Assembly (NCBI GenBank): GCA_049840815.1
Contig: JASGJI010000004.1
Location: 259,592 to 323,591, forward strand
Reading direction: 5' to 3'
DNA: 64,000 bases
DNA from: JASGDN01 sp049840815
GTDB lineage: Bacteria; Chloroflexota; Chloroflexia; Thermomicrobiales; UBA6265
Under the pieces are notes generated by a model. That model made no database searches. It was not told where the DNA came from and worked only from the letters and a program-made list of their open reading frames with translations. The position numbers and the translations under genes are program-made. The stretch's first letter is position 1. Each line of letters begins with the position of its first letter. Below, one piece after another: positions 51,407 through 60,072 of the stretch.

Positions 51407-53041
51407 ATGCCAAGGAACACGAATCCAGCCGGAACCATGCTCGATCGCCGTGATGTCGTAAAAGGGACGGCTCTCGGTGCCGGGGCGCTCGCCGCTGCCG
51501 GACTGCCAGGATTGATTCCAGGCACCGCCGCACAGGACGCAACGCCATCCGACCGCGTGATCGAGGAAGGCTCGGGCGGCACGCTGGTCGTCGACATCAA
51601 CCTCGATCCGGAGACGCTGGACACGCACCAGGTCCTGACATCCGCAACTGGCAACGTCACGAGCCAGATATTCGAAGGGCTCGTGAGGGCGAAACCAGGG
51701 ACGGTCGAAGTCGAGCCGGCGCTGGCGACCTCATGGGAGCAAGCTAAAGACGGCCTGTCGTGGACATTCAAGCTCCGCGAAGGAGTTACGTTTCACGATG
51801 GGACACCATTCAACGCAGCGGCCGTGAAGTTTGCCTACGATCGGCAGTTCGACGAGACCAACGAGTTCTATCCGCTCGGGCAATGGGTCCTGCCGGCGTC
51901 GTTCGACTTTCTCGCTGGAACCGAGGTAGTCGACGACTACACGGTGAAGTTCACGCTCTCCAAGACCTTCAACAAATTCCTTTTCCGCATTGGCGATCTC
52001 ACCATCGTCTCCCCGGATGCCGTAGCCCAGTACAAGGAGACCTTCGGCGAGAATCCGGTCGGGACCGGCCCCTACACATTCCAGCAGTGGGACAAGGGCC
52101 AGCAGGTCGTGCTCGCGAAGAACGAGGCATGGTGGGGCGGAACGCCGACACTCGATCAGGTGGTCTTCCGCGGCATCATCGAACCGGGTGCGCGGACCGC
52201 TGCCCTGGTCGCTGGTGATGTGCAGGTCGCCGTGCAGATCTCGGCGGAGATGGTGCAGCAGCTTCAGGGGAACGATGCCTACAGCGTCGTCTCGGGACCA
52301 ACGGGTTCGCTCTGGTTCCTGGCGATGAATGTGGAGTTCCCGGCCTTCAGCGACCTGAAGGTCCGCCAGGCTATGAACTACGCGATCGACAAGGAAACGC
52401 TCGTCTCCGCCGTCCTGACCGACACGGCGGATATCGCCTTCGGCCCGCTCTCACCCGCCTTCGCCGTCTATAACCCGAAAGTCGAGGAGTTCTTCACCTA
52501 CGACCCTGATAAGGCGAAGGCGCTGCTGGCCGAGGCTGGCTACCAGGACAACGAGATCATCTTCCGGGTGCCAATCGGCGACCCGAACATGCTCGCTGCC
52601 GAAGAGATGGGCACCGTCATCCAGGACAACCTGCGCGCGGTGGGCATCACCACCACGATCCAGTCCGCCGAGGCGGTCGCCTGGATGGACGAGATCCGTT
52701 CACCAGACAACCAGCTTACCGAGATGTCGTGGAACATCGCCCCGATTCTCCCGGACGACATGTTCAACGGCATTCTCTCGAAGGCGTCGCTGCCGCCGGG
52801 CTTCAACACCAGCTACTGGGTGGACGACGAATACGAGGAGTTGCTGGCGATCGGGCGCACATCGCTCGACGAAGAGGAAGTCGCCAACGCCTACATGCGG
52901 ATGCAGGAGATCGTGATGGAACAGGCCCCGATCGTCCCGGTCTGCCACAAGCGGTCGCTATACGGAGTCTCGAAGACGGTCCACAATTTCTTCGCGGAAC
53001 CGAGCGGCGGTTTCTACCTCTTCAACGTCTGGGTCGGATAA
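51407..53041 (+). CDS. Peptide/amine ABC transporter substrate-binding protein (family 5), copy 2
   Basis: 544 residues, twin-arginine-type signal (LDRRDVVKGTALGAGALAAAG). It repeats the same blocks as copy 1: WTFKLREGVTFHDGTPFNAAAVKFAYDRQFDETNE, GTGPYTFQQWDKGQQVVLA, RQAMNYAIDKETLVSAVL. The two are close throughout, so this is a tandem duplication; differences are spread along the sequence, compatible with different ligands. The ATG at 51407 has AGGAGA upstream. No ATPase gene is near. Confidence 0.9.
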   Translation: MPRNTNPAGTMLDRRDVVKGTALGAGALAAAGLPGLIPGTAAQDATPSDRVIEEGSGGTLVVDINLDPETLDTHQVLTSATGNVTSQIFEGLVRAKPGTVEVEPALATSWEQAKDGLSWTFKLREGVTFHDGTPFNAAAVKFAYDRQFDETNEFYPLGQWVLPASFDFLAGTEVVDDYTVKFTLSKTFNKFLFRIGDLTIVSPDAVAQYKETFGENPVGTGPYTFQQWDKGQQVVLAKNEAWWGGTPTLDQVVFRGIIEPGARTAALVAGDVQVAVQISAEMVQQLQGNDAYSVVSGPTGSLWFLAMNVEFPAFSDLKVRQAMNYAIDKETLVSAVLTDTADIAFGPLSPAFAVYNPKVEEFFTYDPDKAKALLAEAGYQDNEIIFRVPIGDPNMLAAEEMGTVIQDNLRAVGITTTIQSAEAVAWMDEIRSPDNQLTEMSWNIAPILPDDMFNGILSKASLPPGFNTSYWVDDEYEELLAIGRTSLDEEEVANAYMRMQEIVMEQAPIVPVCHKRSLYGVSKTVHNFFAEPSGGFYLFNVWVG

Positions 53042-53116
53042 CCCTGTGAAGCGGTGTGCAGGATGTGCGATCCCGCACACCGCCCTGGCTGGTGCCGGTC
53101 TGGCTGAGGATGCTGT

Positions 53117-54073
53117 ATGACACGATACATCCTGAGACGCATCGTCCAGATGATTCCCGTCCTGATCCTGACGACCGTCTTCGTCTTCTCGATGCTTCAC
53201 CTCGCACCGGGCGATCCGATCTCGCTGATCCTGAACGCCAAGAACCGGCCCTATACACAGGAAGATTTCGACCGAGTCGCCCACCAACTCGGGATGGACA
53301 AGTCGCTGCCGATGCAATACCTGACCTGGATCGGCAACATCCTGCAAGGCGATTTCGGGACCTCCATCTTCATGCGCCGGCCGATCGGTCCGATCCTGCT
53401 GGAACGCATGGAGGCGACCGCCGTGCTCGCGCTCGGTGCGCTGATCTTCGCGCTGCCGATCGGGATCGGCGGCGGCATCCTCTCGGCGATCTGGCGCGGC
53501 TCGATCTGGGACAAATTGATCAATGCCGTGATTGTGGCCGGTATCGCCTTCCCCACCTTTGCGCTCGGCCTCTTCCTTATCGTGCTGTTCGGCGTGGAAT
53601 GGAAGATCTTGCCAGTGGGCGGCATGACGTCGTTCGGCGATGGGAGCCTGCTCGACCGGGTGCAACACCTGATCCTGCCAGCAATCAGTCTTGGCGTGGG
53701 TCCGGCGGCTATCATCGCCCGGCTCACGCGGTCCTCGATGCTGGAAGTCCTGAGCCAGGACTACATCCGGACCGCCCGCGCCAAGGGCTTGGCGTCCGGC
53801 GTGGTCGTCCGACGGCATGCCTTCCGGAACGTGCTGGTACCGGTCCTCACCGTGATCGGTCTCCAGGTCGGGTTCCTGCTCGGAGGCGCGGTGCTGGTGG
53901 AGATCGTCTTCTCCTGGCCGGGAATGGGGGAACTCATCGTGAATGGCATCCAGCAGCGCGATTTTCCGGTAGTACAGGCGGGCGTGCTGGTCATCGCGGT
54001 GGTGTTCATCCTGATCAACCTGCTGGTGGACGTCATCTACGCTGTCGTCGATCCGCGAGTGCGCTATGCCTGA
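53117..54073 (+). CDS. Peptide ABC transporter permease, DppB type
   Basis: 318 residues. MTRYILRRIVQMIPVLILTTVFVFSMLHLAPGDP is the standard start, PMQYLTWIGNILQGDFGTSI follows, and the EAA-type loop reads YIRTARAKGLASGVVVRRHAFRNVLVPVLTVIG. Six membrane helices are expected. It forms the import channel with the DppC-type protein encoded next. Confidence 0.93.
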   Translation: MTRYILRRIVQMIPVLILTTVFVFSMLHLAPGDPISLILNAKNRPYTQEDFDRVAHQLGMDKSLPMQYLTWIGNILQGDFGTSIFMRRPIGPILLERMEATAVLALGALIFALPIGIGGGILSAIWRGSIWDKLINAVIVAGIAFPTFALGLFLIVLFGVEWKILPVGGMTSFGDGSLLDRVQHLILPAISLGVGPAAIIARLTRSSMLEVLSQDYIRTARAKGLASGVVVRRHAFRNVLVPVLTVIGLQVGFLLGGAVLVEIVFSWPGMGELIVNGIQQRDFPVVQAGVLVIAVVFILINLLVDVIYAVVDPRVRYA

Positions 54074-54118
54074 TCGCACCACTCGCTGTTCGACCGAACC
54101 CAGCCCGAGGAGACCGGA

Positions 54119-55036
54119 ATGACCGATGCCACCGTGACCGTCGGAGTCGGCGGCTCGCCCCTGGCACTGGCCGCCGCGAGCGATGTGCCCAGCCGCGGTG
54201 CACGCAACCGCACCTGGTATCGCCGCCTGATGCGCGACAAGGTCGCGATGATGGCGCTCGCTGTGCTGCTGCTCTTCGTCATCCTTGCGCTCTTGGCGCC
54301 GATACTGCCGCTCGCCGATCCGATCAAGACCGACCCCCGCATGAAGGCCTCCCCGCTCGGCACGGCGGGGCACATCCTTGGCACCGACCAGGTCGGCCGC
54401 GACATCCTCTCACGCATCATCTGGGGCGCCCGCACGACGCTGATGCTGGGCGTGGTCGCGGCGGCGGTCTCGACTGTCCTCGGACTCATCTTCGGGTTGC
54501 TCGCAGGCTATTTCGGGGGCTGGGTGGACACGATCATCATGCGGATCGTGGATGTGATGCTGGCGTTCCCGTCGCTGCTCTTCGCCATCGTCGTCGTGGC
54601 GATCCTGGGACCGAGCCTGCGCAATGCTCTGCTCGCAATCGCGTTGCTCGGCGTGCCGTTCTACATCCGACTGGTCCGCGCCGAGGTACTGACGCTGCGA
54701 TCGTCCGACTTCGTAACCGCCGCGCGGACGATCGGCGCACCGAGCAGTTCTATCCTGCGCCGTCACCTGCTGCCGAACATCATCGCGCCAATCATCGTTA
54801 CCTCCAGCATTCACATCGGTGGCCTGATCCTGGAGGCAGGCGGCCTCAGCTTCCTCGGTCTCGGCGCGCAGCCACCCTCGCCAGAGTGGGGCGCGATGGT
54901 GGCAAGCGGTCGCAACCAGTTGCTATTGGCACCGCACGTCGTGCTCGTGCCATCGGCAGCAATCTTCATCGTCGTGCTCGCCTTCAATCTGCTCGGCGAT
55001 GGCCTGCGCGATGCCCTCGATCCGAAATCGCATTGA
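54119..55036 (+). CDS. Peptide ABC transporter permease, DppC type
   Basis: 305 residues. An N-terminal cytosolic tail precedes KVAMMALAVLLLFVILALLAPILPL. HILGTDQVGRDILSRIIWGARTTLMLG and FVTAARTIGAPSSSILRRHLLPNIIAPIIV (EAA loop) are DppC hallmarks. No DppD/DppF ATPase gene follows, unlike many dpp operons, so ATPases must be supplied from another locus. The ATG at 54119 is preceded by GAGGAGACCG. Confidence 0.93.
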   Translation: MTDATVTVGVGGSPLALAAASDVPSRGARNRTWYRRLMRDKVAMMALAVLLLFVILALLAPILPLADPIKTDPRMKASPLGTAGHILGTDQVGRDILSRIIWGARTTLMLGVVAAAVSTVLGLIFGLLAGYFGGWVDTIIMRIVDVMLAFPSLLFAIVVVAILGPSLRNALLAIALLGVPFYIRLVRAEVLTLRSSDFVTAARTIGAPSSSILRRHLLPNIIAPIIVTSSIHIGGLILEAGGLSFLGLGAQPPSPEWGAMVASGRNQLLLAPHVVLVPSAAIFIVVLAFNLLGDGLRDALDPKSH

Positions 55037-55106
55037 CGAGAGATCGGCAAACCACGTCAGATTCGCCCTACAAATCCACATATGTTCTGAAAGGACCCAT
55101 CGCCTT

Positions 55107-56462
55107 ATGGTCTCCATTGATCCCACGCCCACATCCGTGCTCCCGAAAGCCCTCGTCACCCGCGTCCTGGAGACGATCGACGCCCAACGCGACGACCTGA
55201 TCGCCATCGTCCAACGCCTCGTGCAGATTCCGTCCGAGAATCCGAAGCTGACCGGCGTCGCCGATGGCGGCGAGGCGGCAGTGCAGGACTACATCGAGAC
55301 GATCCTCGACGAGATCGGCGCCACGAAGGATCGCTGGGACGCCGAACCAGGGCGCCCGGATCTCGTTGGCGCCGTCAAGGGAACGGGCGACGGACGATCG
55401 CTCGCCATCAACGGACACATTGATGTCGTTCCAACCGGAAACCACACCGACTGGGCTCGCGACCCCTACGGCGGCGAGGTCGAAGATGGCAAGATCTGGG
55501 GGCGAGGCTCCAACGACATGAAGGGCGGCGTTGGCGCCATGCTCTTCGCTATGCTCGTACTGAAACGGCTCGGCATCCGCCTCAAGGGCGACCTCTTCCT
55601 GGAATCGGTGATCGACGAGGAGACGGGCGGCCCTGGAACACGGTCCACGATCGAGCGAGGCTATCGACCGGACTTCGCCCTGGTTGTCGAACCGACCGCC
55701 GACGCCACGATCATGCCAGTCGAGGGTGGCCTCGAGTGGCTGCGGGTGACGGTCACCGGCGTCTCCGGCCACTCTGCCTGGCGGTACAAGAGCGTCCACG
55801 CTGGCGGACAAGGCACGGCCGTAAGCGCGCTCGACAAGGGCATGAAGATCGTCAACGCGGTGGCAGAACTGGAGCGAATGTGGGCGAACCGGAAGGTGCA
55901 TCCGCTCATGCCGTTCGGCATCACGACGATCAATGTCGGCGCGATGGCAACGGGGTCCGGCGGCGGCGCGAACGGCCTCCCGAATGTGATGACCAATGTT
56001 TCCTCGCTCCCGGACTACTGTGCGATCGACCTCAGCCTGAAATACCTGCCATCGGAGCGTGGTGAAGATGTGCGGGAGGCATTCGAGCAATACATCCACG
56101 ACGTGTGCCAGACGGATTGGTGGCTGAAAGATCATCCCCCTACGATCGAATGGGGCCTCCATGGCGTCTCCTTCCCACCAGCAGACACCCCAATCACCCA
56201 TCCGGCCATCGAGACGCTAGCCGAGAGCATTCGTCTTACCGGACGCGAACCACGTACCGCCGGGTTCATCGCCGTCAGCGACATTGCCTGGTTCGGCGGT
56301 GAAGGCATCCCCTCCGCGCTCTGCGGACCAGGCGAAGGGGGTGGCTCGCATGGCCTTGACGAATGGGTCGGGATCGACGCGGTCGTCAATTGCGCCAAGA
56401 CAACCGCGCTATTCGCCATGGCCTGGTGCGGAGTCGCAGAGGAAGGAGTCCTTGATGCCTGA
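55107..56462 (+). CDS. M20-family hydrolase, copy 1
   Basis: 451 residues. Metal and catalytic blocks: AINGHIDVVPTG, GRGSNDMKGGVGAM, ESVIDEETGGPGTRST, and a late GGGSHGLDEWVGID His. The dimerisation domain has GVSGHSAWRYKSVHAGGQG. It is of the ArgE/DapE/ACY1 group and cytoplasmic. It probably cleaves an acyl or amide bond of the imported compound. The ATG at 55107 has AAAGGA upstream. It overlaps the next gene by 8 bases. Confidence 0.9.
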   Translation: MVSIDPTPTSVLPKALVTRVLETIDAQRDDLIAIVQRLVQIPSENPKLTGVADGGEAAVQDYIETILDEIGATKDRWDAEPGRPDLVGAVKGTGDGRSLAINGHIDVVPTGNHTDWARDPYGGEVEDGKIWGRGSNDMKGGVGAMLFAMLVLKRLGIRLKGDLFLESVIDEETGGPGTRSTIERGYRPDFALVVEPTADATIMPVEGGLEWLRVTVTGVSGHSAWRYKSVHAGGQGTAVSALDKGMKIVNAVAELERMWANRKVHPLMPFGITTINVGAMATGSGGGANGLPNVMTNVSSLPDYCAIDLSLKYLPSERGEDVREAFEQYIHDVCQTDWWLKDHPPTIEWGLHGVSFPPADTPITHPAIETLAESIRLTGREPRTAGFIAVSDIAWFGGEGIPSALCGPGEGGGSHGLDEWVGIDAVVNCAKTTALFAMAWCGVAEEGVLDA

Positions 56463-57807
56463 GACCACGTTCGCTCTGGATGCCTCCGCCATCGACCTGC
56501 CGCCGGACCTCGTCGAGCGGGTCACCGCCGCCATTGACGCCAGGCAGAACGACCTGGTCGCCCTGCTACAGGAACTGGTTCGCATTCCGTCCGAAAATCC
56601 GAAGCTGATTGACAGCTCGCCCAGCGGCGAAGCAAACGTGCAGGACCGCGTGGCCGCCGAGCTGGAGGCGATCGGCGCGGAGATCGATCGCTGGGATGCC
56701 CTGCCACGGCGCCCGGATCAGGTCGGCGTCGTGAGGGGCGCGGGGAATGGCCGTTCGCTTGCCCTCAACGCTCACATAGACACCGTTCCGGCGGGCGATG
56801 CCAGCGAATGGAGCCATCCGCCATTCGCCGCCGAGATTGCCGACGGCATGCTCTGGGGACGTGGCGCGATGGACCCGAAGGGCGGACTCGCGGCCAATCT
56901 CTTCGTCGCGCGAATCCTGCACGATCTCGGGCTTCACCTGAACGGAGACCTCTTCATCGAAGCCGTGATCGACGAGGAGACGGGGGGACCCGGCACGAAA
57001 TCGACTGTCGAACGCGGCTATCGGCCGGACTTTGCGGTCGTCGTGGATGCGGGCGAACCGATCGAGCACATCATCACCACCCAGGGCGGCCTCGAATGGC
57101 TTCGCGTGACGGTCAGCGGCATCGCGGGACACTCTGCGGCACGCTACCTCAGCGTTCACGCGGGAGGACAGGGGCACGCGGTGAGCGCCTTCGACAAGGG
57201 CGTGAAGATCGTCAATGCCGTGGCAGAACTCGAACGGATGTGGGGCAATCGAAAATACCATCCGATGATGCCGAAGGGCATCACGACGATCAACGTCGGC
57301 GCGATGACGGCAGGCTCCGGCGGTGGAGCGGATGGGATGCCGGCCATCATGAATTCGGTCTCCGCACTGCCCGACTATTGCGCGATCGACCTCAGCCTGA
57401 AGTATCTTCCCGACGAGAATGCGGAGACGGTGAAGGCCGAGTTCGAAGAATACCTGCATCATATCTGCCAGGCGGACTGGTGGTTGAAGGACCATCCGCC
57501 GACGATCGAGTGGGGATTGCACGGCGTCTCGTTTCCGCCATGCCACGTTCCGGGCGATCATCCCGCCGTGACGATGCTCGCGGACACGGTACGCGGCATG
57601 GGACGCACCCCTGAATTGCGCTCGGCGGCGGCCGTGGGTGACATCGCGTGGTACGCCGAAGCCGGGATTCCGGCAGTCTTCTTCGGGCCGGCGGAGGTCT
57701 TCAATGCCCACGGTTCGGACGAGCACATCGAGATCGCCAGCCTGGTGGAAGGCGTGAAGGCAATCGCGCTCTTCACACTTGCCTGGTGTGGCGTCGCGGA
57801 TGCCTGA
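56455..57807 (+). CDS. M20-family hydrolase, copy 2
   Basis: 450 residues and a close paralogue of copy 1 across its length (shared DEETGGPGT.ST.ERGYRPDFA, AVAELERMW.NRK, ADWWLKDHPPTIEWGLHGVSFPP). Metal residues are in ALNAHIDTVPAG, GRGAMDPKGG and the late FNAHGSDEHIEI. Differences in the pocket segments and DP for DM after the Asp suggest a different or related substrate. The ATG at 56455 has GGAAGGAG upstream and overlaps copy 1. Confidence 0.9.
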   Translation: MPETTFALDASAIDLPPDLVERVTAAIDARQNDLVALLQELVRIPSENPKLIDSSPSGEANVQDRVAAELEAIGAEIDRWDALPRRPDQVGVVRGAGNGRSLALNAHIDTVPAGDASEWSHPPFAAEIADGMLWGRGAMDPKGGLAANLFVARILHDLGLHLNGDLFIEAVIDEETGGPGTKSTVERGYRPDFAVVVDAGEPIEHIITTQGGLEWLRVTVSGIAGHSAARYLSVHAGGQGHAVSAFDKGVKIVNAVAELERMWGNRKYHPMMPKGITTINVGAMTAGSGGGADGMPAIMNSVSALPDYCAIDLSLKYLPDENAETVKAEFEEYLHHICQADWWLKDHPPTIEWGLHGVSFPPCHVPGDHPAVTMLADTVRGMGRTPELRSAAAVGDIAWYAEAGIPAVFFGPAEVFNAHGSDEHIEIASLVEGVKAIALFTLAWCGVADA

Positions 57808-57837
57808 CCGCAGCCTGTATCAGCGGAGGACAATTCC

Positions 57838-59208
57838 TTGAGTTCCGACAGCGACCGGACACCCCCGACCGACGCCGATTCCCTGCTCACCCGCCTGGAA
57901 GCCGACGACATCGATCGCCTCTGGGTGACCTACCATGACTACAGCGGGCGGGCACAGGGAAAGATCATCCCCCGGGTCTCCATGCGCAGCGCGATTCGCA
58001 ATGGCGTGGTCTTCGCGAAGGCGAACCTGGATTTCGATCACCACGACCATCAGGCGGAAGGCGCCAGCTACCTCGCGGATTCCGGCGACTTCCTCGCCGT
58101 TCCTGATCCGGCCAGCTACGCGATCCTCCCGCAATACGCGAACACAGCCCGAGTCCATACATTCATGCGGGATGACGACGGGTCGCCGTGGGGCGGTTGC
58201 CCGCGTACTCGCCTCATCGAATTAATCCGAACGGTGAAAGCCGAGGGGTATTCCATCGCAGCGGCGCTCGAACCGGAGTTCTATCTCGTCACCCGCGACG
58301 AGCGTGGCGATCTTCACCCGGTCAGCACGACGCCCATGTTCTCCACTGCCGGCATGGCCGCCGAGGAACCCTTCCTCCGTCGTGTGCTCGACCTGTTGGA
58401 GGGCATGGGCGTGGAGGTCCCACAGATCGGGAAGGAATATAGCCTCGGGCAGTACGAACTCTCCACCGCCCACGGCGATCCGATCGCCGCGATCGACTCC
58501 TACTACGCGGTTCGCGATGCCGTCCGAGATGCGGCCAGCGAATTCGGCTATGAGGCAACATTCATGCCGAAGCCGTACGCCGACTGGTCCGGCAACAGCC
58601 TGCACGTCCACCTGAGCATCTGGGACGCCGCAGGCACGACCGATCTCACCCCTGACCCGACAGACAACGTCTCGATCTCGACCGTCGGGCGCCAGTTTGC
58701 GGCTGGCCTACTGGCGCACGTCGACGCGCTGACCGGGCTCGGCTCACCGACCGTGAATAGCTACAAACGCCTGCAGCCGGGCACCTGGGCGCCCGCGAAC
58801 ACCTATTGGGGATACGGCAATCGGTCCGGGGTGATCCGGATTCCCGGCTACGGCAAGCGACGCCATCTCGAATACCGCGCCAGCGACAATGCGGCGCAAC
58901 CGGAAATGCTGCTTACGGGCCTGATCGCCGCAGGAATGGATGGTATTCGCAAAAGCCTCGATCCAGGTGATCCCTTCAAGGGCGACATCGGGCACATGTC
59001 CGCCGAGGCGATCGCGGCGACGAACGTCGGCTATCTTCCGCGCACGCTGGGCGCGGCACTTGATGCCCTGGAAGCGGACGAGGTGATCGCAGGTGCGCTC
59101 GGTGCGACGGCGCTGGAACACGCATTGATGGTGCGCCGGCATGAACTGGCGACCTACGAACGCCTCGTCCATGCATGGGAACGGGAGACTTATTTCCCGA
59201 TCGTGTGA
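57838..59208 (+). CDS. Glutamine-synthetase-family ligase (gamma-glutamyl-amine synthetase-like)
   Basis: 456 residues. LEPEFYL (144-150) holds the metal-binding Glu, ADWSGNSLHVHLSIWD the next metal block, VNSYKRLQPGTWAPANTYWGYGNRSGVIRIP the nucleotide/glutamate region, and EYRASDNAAQPEMLLTGLIAAG the C-terminal block. The sequence is shorter than classical GlnA and lacks the adenylylation motif, resembling PuuA-type or GSIII-like ligases that join glutamate to amines. The TTG at 57838 has GGAGGA about 9 bases upstream. It ends the rightward operon. Together with the amidohydrolase it mirrors the two halves of FluG. Confidence 0.85.
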   Translation: MSSDSDRTPPTDADSLLTRLEADDIDRLWVTYHDYSGRAQGKIIPRVSMRSAIRNGVVFAKANLDFDHHDHQAEGASYLADSGDFLAVPDPASYAILPQYANTARVHTFMRDDDGSPWGGCPRTRLIELIRTVKAEGYSIAAALEPEFYLVTRDERGDLHPVSTTPMFSTAGMAAEEPFLRRVLDLLEGMGVEVPQIGKEYSLGQYELSTAHGDPIAAIDSYYAVRDAVRDAASEFGYEATFMPKPYADWSGNSLHVHLSIWDAAGTTDLTPDPTDNVSISTVGRQFAAGLLAHVDALTGLGSPTVNSYKRLQPGTWAPANTYWGYGNRSGVIRIPGYGKRRHLEYRASDNAAQPEMLLTGLIAAGMDGIRKSLDPGDPFKGDIGHMSAEAIAATNVGYLPRTLGAALDALEADEVIAGALGATALEHALMVRRHELATYERLVHAWERETYFPIV

Positions 59209-59211
59209 CCA

Positions 59212-59470
59212 CTTCGATGTCCGTCCCCAGCCATCCCCTTGGCTGCCAACGCCGTCAGATTCCGGATCAGATGATCCTTGAGCAAGTGGTAGCCGCCTTG
59301 GTGCATGGTTCCGGATATGAGCGGCTGGCCGAACCCGAGGGCTCCGCCCGAACGGTGCGACGGCGGCTGCACGGATGGGCTTGAGGACGACGCTGCCTGC
59401 ACAGCGTGGTGTTGGCGCAGTCGATCCCAGATGCCGCAGAGCGGATTGGGAAGCGGACTGGGGCGGCGGT
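59212..59470 (+). pseudogene. Transposase N-terminal remnant, degenerate
   Basis: The translated segment HPLGCQRRQIPDQMILEQVVAALVHGSGYERLAEPEGSARTVRRRLHGWA resembles the start of certain IS transposases with a leading helical recognition region. The frame is lost after about 59385. It has no right end or inverted repeats that I can see. Low confidence; the fragment could be a different mobile gene. Confidence 0.35.
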
Positions 59471-59508
59471 CCCGGAACCTGGTACGGATGCGGGCCTTGC
59501 CCACCCCG

Positions 59509-59945
59509 ATCACGCTGATGCCGGAGCTGGAGTTCCGGCTGCGCTATGTGGGGCATGCCCGTGCCCAAGGCGTCACCTCCGCCGTGCAGGTTTTTCACCG
59601 GTCTTGCGCCACGATCTATCGCTGGGTGAGGCGGTACGATCCGGATGACCTGCGGTCCTTGCAGGAGTACCCCGGCGACCGAAGACGACGCGGAAACGGC
59701 AGTGGACGGCGGCGGCGTTCCTGGAGAAGCTGGAAGCGCGGATGTCGTTCCCGGTGCAGGCGATCCAGGTCGATGGGGATCGGAGTTCATGGCGGCGTTC
59801 GAACGGGCCTGCCAGGTGAAGGGGATCGCGGTGTTTGTTCCGCCGCCGCGCAGTCCGAATCGCGCATGGTCGGTTGGAACGCCTCACGCTACCGAACGTC
59901 CACTCCAGGCCCTCGGGGACGCCTCACCCATCCGATCTGCCTAAC
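59509..59945 (+). pseudogene. IS481/IS3-like transposase remnant
   Basis: A HTH piece (MPELEFRLRYVGHARAQGVTSAVQVFHRSCATIYRWVRRYDPDDLRSLQ) is followed, after a large internal deletion, by AAFLEKLEARMSFPVQAIQVDG and, one frame over, SEFMAAFERACQVKGIAVFVPPPRSP, the second-Asp region of a DDE integrase core. The first catalytic Asp and the Glu region are absent. The frame changes near 59778. It is a clear corpse of a rve-type transposase. Confidence 0.55.
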
Positions 59946-60072
59946 CGGTACAGGGAGTTGATTCCGGCCATCAAACTCCCCATACTGCTTGGGAGAATCT
60001 CGGCGTGATTCCTGTTGATTACTGCCCTTTAAGCCACCGGACTTTTCCCTCTGAACTGAGTCAGGCCGCATT

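Noticed and set aside
59305..59961. 218-codon open frame
   Set aside because: It changes between unrelated translations; only short parts match a transposase, which is read better as a frameshifted remnant.
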